From Erythrobacter sp. JK5 (GTDB lineage Bacteria > Pseudomonadota > Alphaproteobacteria > Sphingomonadales > Sphingomonadaceae): a stretch of DNA of 64,000 bases. The position numbers and the translations under genes were made by a program. A model generated the notes under the pieces. It was not told the DNA's origin, ran no database searches, and saw only the letters and a program-made list of their open reading frames with translations. Shown here piece by piece: positions 41,797 through 48,008 of the stretch (position 1 is its first letter; every line of letters starts with the position of its first letter). The stretch lies in assembly GCF_018205975.1 (NCBI RefSeq), contig NZ_CP073577.1:2108001-2172000 (forward strand). The letters run 5' to 3'.

Positions 41797-41996
41797 TGGC
41801 TACCTTCACGATTCACTTGATAGGCCAGTCGTTGCCGCTCACGATCGATCTCGACTGCCAAAGTGTCGATGAGCTTGCAGAGTTAGTCGCGCAGTCCAGG
41901 TTCGTCCTTGGTCATTTGGAGGACGCCGACGAGGATGGTGTTTGTCGGCGTGTAATGGTGGCGACCGGTCGGATACAGTGCGCAATTGAAGCCTAG
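41796..41996 (+). CDS. Transposon cargo: 66-aa acidic protein coupled to transposase
   Basis: GTG overlaps the last base of the transposase stop (TAGTG), so translation is coupled. The 66-residue product starts ATFTIHLIGQSLPLTID, with alternating beta-strand pattern, then an acidic helix (VDELAELVAQSRFVLGHLED). It looks like a small beta-beta-alpha protein, perhaps a transposition accessory factor. No family is recognised. Confidence 0.6.
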   Translation: MATFTIHLIGQSLPLTIDLDCQSVDELAELVAQSRFVLGHLEDADEDGVCRRVMVATGRIQCAIEA

Positions 41997-42121
41997 ACGA
42001 TCACATATCCGACAAGCAGAAACAGGCCCCCAATTACGAGCGTCATGAGGCCTTTGATCAGATCACGAGCGCCCCGGCTAACAATGGCTGCGAGGATGAG
42101 AAGGCCAATCAACCAGAGCAT
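41993..42121 (-). CDS. Transposon cargo: 42-aa two-helix membrane peptide
   Basis: ATG at 42121 overlaps the stop of the upstream gene (ATGA). The 42-residue product is two hydrophobic stretches (WLIGLLILAAIVS and GLMTLVIGGLFLLVGYVIV) joined by a short basic turn (RGARDLIKG). The 3' end overlaps the convergent 66-aa gene by 4 bp. Small two-span peptides of this kind are often holin-, toxin- or chaperone-like, but no function is shown. Confidence 0.55.
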   Translation of the reverse strand: MLWLIGLLILAAIVSRGARDLIKGLMTLVIGGLFLLVGYVIV

Positions 42122-42564
42122 CAAATCGGCTCGACCGCGCCCGTCCGGACGTTGACCAAGTAGTTAGACTGCCCAGTTCCATCCCGGTTTGTTATGCACC
42201 CAATTCCGTAATGGGATTGGTCAACCTTCAACATCTCGTATGGTATGGCACAAAGATAGCCTTTCACGTTGATTGAAGCGCTCACATAATCCACCGATTG
42301 TCGCCACCGCTTCTCCTCTTCTGGCGATCTGTCCTCATCTCCTGAGAACGCCTCAAGGATGGCCTCTTCCAGAGCCGTAGTGTCATCGGAAGGAGGCTCG
42401 CTACTAATTGCGTCACCGAGGACGGTTGCTTGCGGTTCTGTTTGGGAACCCTTGATCGTCTCACCCTCCTGAGCAACCGAACGCTCACGCCCTGCCTCTC
42501 CAAGGGCAGCCACAAATGCAATGGCCAGAACGATCGCCCCAGAGCCTTTGACCACCCAGTGCAT
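42121..42564 (-). CDS. Transposon cargo: exported or membrane-anchored protein, unknown function
   Basis: A 147-residue protein. ATG at 42564 follows AGGAGG. Residues 7-22 are hydrophobic (GAIVLAIAFVAALGEAG), a signal or anchor. An acidic low-complexity stretch follows (about 40-90). A C-terminal domain with two Cys contains GYLCAIPYEMLKVDQSHYGIGCITN. It shares a transcript with the 42-aa membrane peptide. The gene points away from the C-protein gene, with an 85-bp shared upstream region that contains the C-boxes. Confidence 0.6.
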   Translation of the reverse strand: MHWVVKGSGAIVLAIAFVAALGEAGRERSVAQEGETIKGSQTEPQATVLGDAISSEPPSDDTTALEEAILEAFSGDEDRSPEEEKRWRQSVDYVSASINVKGYLCAIPYEMLKVDQSHYGIGCITNRDGTGQSNYLVNVRTGAVEPI

Positions 42565-42610
42565 TGATTATCCCTCCTGCCAAAAGAATCGCGCCAAAGG
42601 TTAACAGCGG

Positions 42611-42636
42611 GATTCATACTCCGTGGACTGATAGTC
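42611..42636 (+). promoter_or_regulatory. Tandem C-boxes upstream of the controller-like gene
   Basis: Box 2, GACTGATAGTC (42626-42636), is a perfect GACT-N3-AGTC dyad. Box 1, GATTCATACTC (42611-42621), is degenerate. They are separated by CGTG and repeat with a 15-bp period. Sequence, linker and period match the C-box operators that controller proteins of restriction-modification systems bind. Confidence 0.65.
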
Positions 42637-42658
42637 CGCACTGTCGAGATTGGGAAGG

Positions 42659-42898
42659 GTGGACCCATATCTCGACATTCTCGGCCAACGCATCCGCGCC
42701 AAGCGGAAGGAACTCGGCATGTCGCAAGAAGGTTTAGCCAATGAGGCTGGGCTCGATCGCAGCTATGTCGGCCGGATCGAGAGAGGCGAGCACAACCTGA
42801 CCTTTGTCTCGCTGGTGAGGCTGTGTCGGGCGATGGGGTGTGACGTGGCCGCTCTGACGGGCGACATACCAGCAGGCACAAAACAAGGCTTAACCTAA
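42659..42898 (+). CDS. XRE-family controller (C) protein-like regulator, orphan
   Basis: A 79-residue HTH protein (GTG at 42659; a TTG three codons earlier is an alternative). The five-helix XRE fold is clear: LGQRIRAKRKELGMSQEGLANEAG, then LDRSYVGRIERGEHNLTFVSLVRLCRAMG. Size and the DRSYVGRIERGEHN recognition region are those of C.PvuII/C.AhdI-type controllers. Tandem C-boxes lie 22 bp upstream, which supports autoregulation with a delay and leaderless or nearly leaderless expression. No methylase or endonuclease gene is present in the transposon, so its targets must be other cargo genes. Confidence 0.8.
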   Translation: MDPYLDILGQRIRAKRKELGMSQEGLANEAGLDRSYVGRIERGEHNLTFVSLVRLCRAMGCDVAALTGDIPAGTKQGLT

Positions 42899-42929
42899 AC
42901 TTGACTTTAGGTTAAGATTTGAGTATACT
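42889..42929 (+). promoter_or_regulatory. Sigma-70 promoter overlapped by a perfect 11-bp inverted repeat
   Basis: TTGACT (42901-42906) and TATACT (42924-42929) are 17 bp apart, an almost ideal promoter for the gene at 42988. CTTAACCTAAA (42889-42899) and TTTAGGTTAAG (42906-42916) form an 11-6-11 dyad enclosing the -35 box, so a bound repressor would block it. Alternatively the dyad is a hairpin ending the C-protein transcript. Confidence 0.65.
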
Positions 42930-42987
42930 CTGTGTCGCTCGATTGCGATGGGCTAGCGAGCATCCCCACATATTATTGGAAGGTACG

Positions 42988-43206
42988 ATGGCGAAGGAAT
43001 ATCCTAGCCGACGTGAGGATTGGTTCGTCCCACATGAGACGACCCTCAAGCTGCCTGACGGACGCGAAATCACCGTAGACGGCATCCCCTATGAAGGCTG
43101 GGGCACCGCCCCCGGTGTTTGGGGAATTGTCGAAAATTACGAATACACGAAAGAAGGTGGACTAAGGTTCGATTTCGTCCATCGCTGGGTCATTCCTCAG
43201 CGATGA
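42988..43206 (+). CDS. Transposon cargo: 72-aa protein of unknown function
   Basis: ATG at 42988 follows GGAAGG by five bases. The product is 72 residues, rich in aromatics (Trp and Tyr: REDWFVPHE, PYEGWGTAPGVWGIVENYEY), and looks like a compact all-beta domain. It has its own strong promoter under an 11-bp dyad. Its 3' end overlaps the convergent 81-aa gene by 17 bp. No family is recognised. Confidence 0.6.
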   Translation: MAKEYPSRREDWFVPHETTLKLPDGREITVDGIPYEGWGTAPGVWGIVENYEYTKEGGLRFDFVHRWVIPQR

Positions 43207-43435
43207 TGTTGCCCTGTTCATCTAAGGGCACCCCGTTGTTGCGGCAACGCGTCCAATTGGGACAATCGTCTGTCATCATGTCCGAGGCATTCGGATGAGT
43301 GCAACGGTCAGAGCGATCATTGGGGTCTTCTGAGTATCGGCGGTCGGGTATTGGCCCAAATGTGACGACTGCGGCGAAGCCGCAAACATCGCATCGGACA
43401 CCGAAGTGCCTTGCCTCGTAGCGCTGCTGATTCAT
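43190..43435 (-). CDS. Transposon cargo: 81-aa zinc-ribbon-like protein
   Basis: An 81-residue protein with an early Cys-x2-Cys (VRCDVCGFAA) and later Cys residues in RCTHPNAS and DDCPNWTRC, enough for one or two metal sites. The end is acidic (GNIIAEE). No convincing ribosome site is visible. It converges on the 72-aa gene and lies between the controller module and the SLATT operon. Confidence 0.55.
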   Translation of the reverse strand: MNQQRYEARHFGVRCDVCGFAAVVTFGPIPDRRYSEDPNDRSDRCTHPNASDMMTDDCPNWTRCRNNGVPLDEQGNIIAEE

Positions 43436-43497
43436 TTCGAAACGCCCATCACCAATCTAATAGACACGGAGCGGCTATGCGACCTGAGACTTAAAGA

Positions 43498-44073
43498 TCA
43501 GTTGCTTTCGCCACCCTCTTTTGGGCGCGAGGGAGTAGCTGTCTTTTTGATTTCAGGAAAATCGACTTGAAAGGTTCCGAGATGGATAAATAAGCGCTGA
43601 AAACGCCCAATTCTCACTAACCCCTCAGTGATCCCCATGTGCGTTCTGGTTTGATTTTCGCAATCATTCGCGAGCGCTCTCAATTCACTGACACAGTCAC
43701 CTTCGATTTCAGCCCTAGCTTGGTTCCACTCGCGTAAATCATCCTCACTAGGATCAGGCGTAGCGCGAATATCGTTGGCCAGTTTTTCCCAAGCTTTCAT
43801 CCATTCCGCATGGCGAGCACCTGTTGCCCCGAAACCGTAGACTACCTGTCCTATGGCAAGTGCAGAGATCAACAAAGCCGCCAATTGTGCGATGAGAGTA
43901 GGTCCTCCTTGTATAAGGCTAACGAAAACGCTCGTCCCCGCGATGATAGATATGAGGTTCGAGAGTTTATCTAGGCCGATCAAAAAAGAAGCGCGCCGCC
44001 TGTGGTATCGTGCTGAATACTCCGCACGGTATTCCAGTCTGAAGCGCTCGTCGAGGCGCTGCTCTTCATTCAC
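43498..44073 (-). CDS. SLATT-like two-transmembrane protein
   Basis: A 191-residue protein. GTG start overlaps the stop of the upstream gene (GTGA). A basic N-terminal helix (EYRAEYSARYHRRRASF) leads into two membrane spans (about 37-54 and 59-80). A long charged helix follows (ARHAEWMKAWEKLANDIRAT...). This is the layout of SLATT proteins, predicted pore-forming effectors associated with nucleotide-signal and abortive-infection systems. The similarity is by layout and pattern, not alignment. It is the last gene of a three-gene cargo operon transcribed away from tRNA-Trp. Confidence 0.6.
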   Translation of the reverse strand: MNEEQRLDERFRLEYRAEYSARYHRRRASFLIGLDKLSNLISIIAGTSVFVSLIQGGPTLIAQLAALLISALAIGQVVYGFGATGARHAEWMKAWEKLANDIRATPDPSEDDLREWNQARAEIEGDCVSELRALANDCENQTRTHMGITEGLVRIGRFQRLFIHLGTFQVDFPEIKKTATPSRPKEGGESN

Positions 44074-44237
44074 TTTTTGTTCGGTCGAGTAGGAGGCTTT
44101 AGGTTTGAAGTCACCTTTTGCTCGGTGAGCGGTCGGGTGCCTTTACCACTATCACGCAACTCCGTTTTCTGCGTGCTGATGACACTCTTGTCTTGCGATT
44201 TGTCTTTGCCAGCTTTGTTTTCGGGCTTATCAGCCAT
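44070..44237 (-). CDS. Transposon cargo: 55-aa Lys-rich disordered protein
   Basis: ATG at 44237 comes right after the stop of the preceding gene, with GGGG upstream; an ATG at 44249 would overlap that gene. The product is highly charged and low in hydrophobics (MADKPENKAGKDKSQDKS... PPTRPNKK). It overlaps the SLATT-like start by 4 bp, so the two are coupled. It could be an antitoxin-like or nucleic-acid-binding partner; nothing proves it. Confidence 0.5.
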   Translation of the reverse strand: MADKPENKAGKDKSQDKSVISTQKTELRDSGKGTRPLTEQKVTSNLKPPTRPNKK

Positions 44238-44238
44238 A

Positions 44239-44733
44239 TTAGACCCCATTGCTTTCTGCTTGTGTGAGCACATCGGACGACCAGACTTCGGTATTTGGAT
44301 CATCGTCCAAAACCACTTTCCAGCGAGTGAAGCCGATCGCGGTCGTCGGCACCGAAGACCGGATTACCCCATCATTGAGCCGCAAACACTGCCGCATCAT
44401 GGGACGCTCGTTCTGCAATCGAACATAAAGTCCATCCGGTGCGACCCAAGCCGATGTATTTTCTGAATTTGTCGCTGACGATAAGTCAACCTCAGCCCTA
44501 AGCTCATCGACGACGGCTGCATGGCCTGACAGGTTATCGATAAAAACTGTATGCAGGGAATGGCTGCTTGGCGCTTCCCCAGACAAAGGAACGACAACTG
44601 TCGATCTGTCTGGATTTTGTCCATCAAATCTCGCCGACAGGCAAAGCATTCCCTCACCTAAGTAAGGGTAATAGAAGATGCTCCCGACGGGGACTTCTTC
44701 GATATGCTTGATGGCTGGAGTTTTGGTAAGCAA
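44239..44733 (-). CDS. Transposon cargo: 164-aa protein of unknown function, first gene of SLATT operon
   Basis: TTG at 44733 has GGGAGG six bases upstream. The 164-residue protein is predicted mainly beta-stranded (VGSIFYYPYLGEGMLCLSARF, STVVVPLSGEA, HTVFIDNLSG), with a polar C-terminus. It might be a sensor or immunity component for the SLATT-like membrane protein. Upstream is only 132 bp to the terminal repeat and then tRNA-Trp on the same strand, so expression from read-through is possible. Confidence 0.55.
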   Translation of the reverse strand: MLTKTPAIKHIEEVPVGSIFYYPYLGEGMLCLSARFDGQNPDRSTVVVPLSGEAPSSHSLHTVFIDNLSGHAAVVDELRAEVDLSSATNSENTSAWVAPDGLYVRLQNERPMMRQCLRLNDGVIRSSVPTTAIGFTRWKVVLDDDPNTEVWSSDVLTQAESNGV

Positions 44734-44865
44734 ATGGACCTCCCCCGCAACACGATAGTGCGAAAGCCCACACCTGCAACCGACTCAGCATTGATGCTTG
44801 GGGAAACAGCACTACAGCGACTCAAATCGCGATAAAGCCATTTGTGCATTTGCTACCCAATACCG

Positions 44866-44892
44866 TCTTGGTGCGTTTGCTGGCAAAGGCCG
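44866..44892 (-). repeat. Right terminal inverted repeat (27 bp)
   Basis: Perfect inverted copy of 39570-39596. The outer end is followed at once by the target duplication, which runs into tRNA-Trp. Confidence 0.95.
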
Positions 44893-44900
44893 GGGAAATG
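44893..44900. other. Target-site duplication, right copy (overlaps tRNA CCA end)
   Basis: GGGAAATG, identical to 39562-39569. Its last two bases are part of the encoded CCA of tRNA-Trp, so duplication regenerated the tRNA end. Confidence 0.95.
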
Positions 44901-44974
44901 GCAGGGGTGACAGGATTCGAACCCGTGGCCCTCGGTTTTGGAGACCGATGCTCTACCAGCTGAGCTACACCCCT
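44899..44974 (-). tRNA. tRNA-Trp (anticodon CCA)
   Basis: A 76-nt cloverleaf with encoded CCA. The acceptor stem is AGGGGTG/CACCCCT, discriminator G. The D-loop region is TAGCTCAGCTGGTAGAG. The anticodon loop CTCCAAA gives CCA, and the T-arm is GGGTTCGAATCC. The transposon lies immediately downstream of its 3' end. Confidence 0.97.
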
Positions 44975-45084
44975 GCACGGGAAACGGGCCTTTATCCGAG
45001 CGTCACCCGATAGGCAACACAGGATATCGCAGCGATCGGCAGGCATGGCTGGCAAGCGCTTCCGATGGTGCTACATTGTCCGGC

Positions 45085-45813
45085 ATGCATTCGCCCTTCG
45101 ATCCAGCCGCGCGCGCGCCGATCCCGGTCGATACGCTGTTGCTCGCCTATCGCAGCGGAATCTTCCCGATGGCCGATGCGCGCGAAGATCGCGAAGTCTT
45201 CTGGGTCGAGCCGCGCGACCGGGCAATCATACCGCTCGACGGTGTTCGTATATCCAGGAGCCTGCGCAAGGCGATCCGGCAGGACCGTTTCACGGTCACG
45301 TTGGACCGGGCTTTCGAGCGGGTGATCCGCGCCTGCGCCGAGCCGCGTCCCGGGCACGAAGAAAGCTGGATCAGCGAGCGGATCGTCGCCAGCTATCTGC
45401 AATTGCACAGCGCGGGCCATGCACATTCGCTCGAATGCTGGTCCGCACCGCACGACGATCCCGAAGCGGCACCGGATCTGGTCGGCGGGCTCTACGGTGT
45501 CGCGTTCAACCGGGTGTTCTGCGGGGAAAGCATGTTCAGCCGCGCCGACAACGCCAGCAAGGTCGCACTCGCATGGCTGGTCGCGCTGATGCGCCAGGCG
45601 GGCTACGCCCTGCTCGATTGCCAATTCATGACCGAACACCTCGCCTCGCTGGGCGCGGTGGAACTCCCCCAGCCGCAATATCTCGGGCTGGTGCAGCAGG
45701 CCGCCGGCCCGCCCCGCTCAAGCCTGCATGAGGCGCTGGCGCATTTCGTTCAGGGAGAACCGGGTCACTCGCCGGGAAAGCTCATCGCGCAGTCCTTGAC
45801 CCAGACGTCGTAG
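45085..45813 (+). CDS. aat: Leucyl/phenylalanyl-tRNA-protein transferase
   Basis: Attaches Leu or Phe to N-terminal Arg/Lys of proteins for ClpS/ClpAP degradation (N-end rule), in the cytosol. The ATG at 45085 gives 242 residues beginning PFDPAARAPIPVDTLLLAYRSGIFPMA. Family segments include FWVEPRDRAIIPL, ESWI, LVGGLYGVAFNRVFCGESMFSR and LLDCQFMTEHL. Longer in-frame starts would run into tRNA-Trp. Its 3' end overlaps the convergent DUF2155 gene by 49 bp. Confidence 0.95.
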   Translation: MHSPFDPAARAPIPVDTLLLAYRSGIFPMADAREDREVFWVEPRDRAIIPLDGVRISRSLRKAIRQDRFTVTLDRAFERVIRACAEPRPGHEESWISERIVASYLQLHSAGHAHSLECWSAPHDDPEAAPDLVGGLYGVAFNRVFCGESMFSRADNASKVALAWLVALMRQAGYALLDCQFMTEHLASLGAVELPQPQYLGLVQQAAGPPRSSLHEALAHFVQGEPGHSPGKLIAQSLTQTS

Positions 45814-46250
45814 ATCGGGTGCTCGACCACGTTGAGGCTGGGCGATTGCTTGAACAGCCAGCCGGAAAAGACGCGAGTGTGTTGCGACCGTCCGCGCTCG
45901 AGCACTTCGACCTGCACGAATGCGCCGGTTTCCTGCGGCATTTCCCACGGCGCGGTGCGTTCGCAGGCCGACAGCCGCACGATCACCGGCCCGACCTCGC
46001 GCGATTCGCCGGGGCGCATTTCGAGGTCTTCGGTGACATTGTTGCGCTTGTTGAGCAGGCCGATCGTCGCGACCCGCTCTTCCATCGGGGTCGCGCCTTC
46101 GGCATCGATAACCGGCGCGGCGGCAGCCGCATTTCCCTGCGAAGTTTCGGATTCGCCGATCGGCACTTCGACCGTTTCGGGCTCTTGCTGGTCACCGCCG
46201 CATGCGGCGAGCGCGAACAGCGCGGCAGCGACAAGGGGCGGACGCAGCAT
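45765..46250 (-). CDS. DUF2155 domain-containing lipoprotein
   Basis: A 161-residue protein with a lipoprotein signal (LFALAACGG, Cys17). The C-terminal DUF2155 domain is typical: APWEMPQETGAFVQVEV and FSGWLFKQSPSLNVVEHPIYDVWVKDC. The family is common in alphaproteobacteria and often sits beside the NDUFA12-like gene, as here (8-bp gap). Function is unknown; an envelope role is likely. Confidence 0.88.
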   Translation of the reverse strand: MLRPPLVAAALFALAACGGDQQEPETVEVPIGESETSQGNAAAAAPVIDAEGATPMEERVATIGLLNKRNNVTEDLEMRPGESREVGPVIVRLSACERTAPWEMPQETGAFVQVEVLERGRSQHTRVFSGWLFKQSPSLNVVEHPIYDVWVKDCAMSFPGE

Positions 46251-46258
46251 CGCGGCGT

Positions 46259-46678
46259 TCAACCTTCGGGCGTCCAGGCCTCGTAATCGCCGACCGCGCG
46301 GGCGCGCTTGCCGCCGCGTTCGAGCGCACCCTGAGGACGATAGGCCGCGGGCGTTCCGGTGGCGTTGGGCGTGTAGTCGGTTTCCCACACCTTGGGTGGC
46401 GGGAGATGGCTTTCGGGCACATCGTCGAATGCGCCATGCAGCCAGCCGTGCCATTCGGCGGGCACGCGGCTCGCATCATTGGCCCCGGCATAGATGACCC
46501 AGCGCTTCGCATTCTGGGTGTAGGATCCGGTATTCGGACCGTCCTTCGCCTTGGCGCGGTAGTACTTGTTGCCTTGCGCATCGGTGCCGACATGCTCGCC
46601 GCCGACGCGGCTCGCCCACCACTGCGTGCCGAGCGTGGCACCATCCCACCAGGTGAATATCTTTCCGAACAGGCCCAT
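46259..46678 (-). CDS. NADH:ubiquinone oxidoreductase NDUFA12-family accessory subunit
   Basis: A 139-residue protein starting MGLFGKIFTWWDG (ATG at 46678). It has the B17.2/NDUFA12 signatures GTDAQGNKYYR, RWVIYAG and PAEWHGWLHG and the DYTPNATGT tail. In alphaproteobacteria this is an accessory subunit of complex I at the membrane-arm/quinone junction. The other nuo genes are not in the window. Confidence 0.92.
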   Translation of the reverse strand: MGLFGKIFTWWDGATLGTQWWASRVGGEHVGTDAQGNKYYRAKAKDGPNTGSYTQNAKRWVIYAGANDASRVPAEWHGWLHGAFDDVPESHLPPPKVWETDYTPNATGTPAAYRPQGALERGGKRARAVGDYEAWTPEG

Positions 46679-46723
46679 GGCCGGGCGGTTAGCGGATATG
46701 GCCGGGTGAGCCAAGCCGGAAAC

Positions 46724-47239
46724 TCAATCGGGGAGCGTCCATTCGACCCGGTCGCCCGGGACAATTCCGAGCGCTTTGGCGCGGCCCGCGCGCAATTCGA
46801 GCACCGCGATCGACAGCCCATCCGATGGTACCGAATCGAGCGAGTATGGCACGGTGTCGGCGGCGATGTTGCTGATCCGCCCGTCGACCCCGACAAAAAT
46901 GATATCGAGCGAGAGCGGGGTGTTCTTCATCCAGAAACTGCGCGCCTGCGGCTCCTGCGAGGGGAACAGCATTCCTTCGAAATCGCCAAGTTCAGTGCGG
47001 AACATCAACCCCTTGGCCTGCGCCTGCGGCGTGTCGGCGAGCTCTACCCTGAAAGGGATGCGTTTGTCGCCGCGTACCACCGCGAGATCGATCAGATTGA
47101 GGCCCGAAACCGGATGCGTGGCCACTGCGGTATCGGATATCTGCGCTGTTTCCGATGCCTGCGCCAGTGCCGGCCCGGTTTCGGCCTGCGAACATGCCGC
47201 CAGCACCAAAACGCCAGCCAGCGCCGCCAATCTTACCAT
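46724..47239 (-). CDS. DUF192 family lipoprotein
   Basis: 171 residues from ATG at 47239. The N-terminus is a lipoprotein signal (GVLVLAACS). The DUF192 core is complete: AKGLMFRTEL, GMLFPS, SFWMKNTPLSLDIIFVG and LELRAGRAKALGI. Function unknown. Its start overlaps the end of recX by 7 bp, so the two are likely cotranscribed. Confidence 0.9.
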   Translation of the reverse strand: MVRLAALAGVLVLAACSQAETGPALAQASETAQISDTAVATHPVSGLNLIDLAVVRGDKRIPFRVELADTPQAQAKGLMFRTELGDFEGMLFPSQEPQARSFWMKNTPLSLDIIFVGVDGRISNIAADTVPYSLDSVPSDGLSIAVLELRAGRAKALGIVPGDRVEWTLPD

Positions 47240-47877
47240 GGTCCGTCCTCCTGCCGGTCGCCGGTTTCGCCGTCCTGCGCTTCTACCAGCCAATCTTCGA
47301 TATCGCCGATAGCTGCTGCCTCGACGATGAACCGCGCGTGCCCGAAGTCATGGCCCGCGCGCAACATTGCGGCAATCTGTTTCTCTTTCGCGGCGCGTTG
47401 CGTGTCCGCGGGAGCCGCGTTGTCGATGCGGTGCCCGAACGCGCCGAATCCGCGCTTTTTCGCCAGCAGGATCGCCGCGCGGCGACTGTCGGCTTCCCCC
47501 GGCGCATGGTCGGTGCGGATCTGCTCATCCACCCCTGCAGCCCACAGCGCCTGTTCGACCCGCCGCTTGCCGTATCCGCGCGCGGTGAGATCGCGACTGC
47601 GCATTCGTGCATAGGCTTCGTCATCGACATAGCCGAGCTCGATCAGCCGCGCGACGAGCGCTTTCACGTCGAGCGCGCGGTCGCGGCCATCCTCGCCTTC
47701 GGCGATGCCGCGCTCACGTATCTTGCGGGCGAGATAGGCTTCGAGTTTTGCGCCGGTGGTGGCGTAACGAGCGGCATAAGACAGCGCGAGATCGCGCAAC
47801 GCGGTCTCGTCGAGCGGGCGCTTGCGGTTGCTTTTTCCGCGACGACCCGAGGGTGATTTAGTTTCAGATGAAACCAT
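47233..47877 (-). CDS. recX: RecX family regulatory protein
   Basis: A 214-residue RecX-like protein. Helical repeats are visible (ALRDLALSYAARYATTGAKLEAYLARKI, LIELGYVDDEAYARMRSRDLTARGYGKRRVEQAL). RecX binds and inhibits RecA filaments. The N-terminus is basic (GRRGKSNRKR). A Cys-free, acidic C-terminal extension follows the core. recA is not adjacent, as is usual in sphingomonads. Confidence 0.8.
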   Translation of the reverse strand: MVSSETKSPSGRRGKSNRKRPLDETALRDLALSYAARYATTGAKLEAYLARKIRERGIAEGEDGRDRALDVKALVARLIELGYVDDEAYARMRSRDLTARGYGKRRVEQALWAAGVDEQIRTDHAPGEADSRRAAILLAKKRGFGAFGHRIDNAAPADTQRAAKEKQIAAMLRAGHDFGHARFIVEAAAIGDIEDWLVEAQDGETGDRQEDGPW

Positions 47878-48008
47878 TTTGCCTTATTGGTGCCACAGTC
47901 CTTATCAAATGGGAAAAATTGGAGCGCCGCGGAAAGCCATCCCGTGCGCGTTGGGGATATGATAGGACGCGCAGGGCCGCGCCGCAAATTACGGGTATCG
48001 CGAAGAAA

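Larger units (their letters stand above)
39570..44892. mobile_element. IS1595-family cargo transposon (5,323 bp), complete
   Basis: Both ends carry the same 27-bp sequence in inverted orientation without mismatch (39570-39596 and 44866-44892), each starting CGGCCTTTGCCAGC from the outside. The octamer GGGAAATG flanks both sides. Inside are one IS1595/ISXO2-type transposase and about ten cargo genes on both strands. Base composition is clearly closer to 50 percent GC than the flanks, indicating horizontal transfer. IS1595 members are known to carry passenger genes, but this set is not one I recognise. Perfect repeats and an intact transposase suggest recent arrival and possible mobility. Confidence 0.93.

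Noticed and set aside
42650..43435. Restriction-modification system around the C-protein-like gene
   Set aside because: No methyltransferase motifs (FxGxG, DPPY/NPPY) or endonuclease-sized gene is present in the element.
39570..44892. Integrase-mediated genomic island at tRNA-Trp
   Set aside because: There is no integrase gene and no direct repeat of the tRNA 3' end. Terminal inverted repeats and an 8-bp duplication show transposition instead.
39570..44892. Composite transposon formed by two insertion sequences
   Set aside because: Only one transposase gene exists and the repeats are 27 bp, not whole IS copies.
44798..45013. Plus-strand frame of 71 codons containing GDRIRTRGPRFWRP
   Set aside because: It is the antisense translation of tRNA-Trp plus the transposon end, a common annotation artefact.
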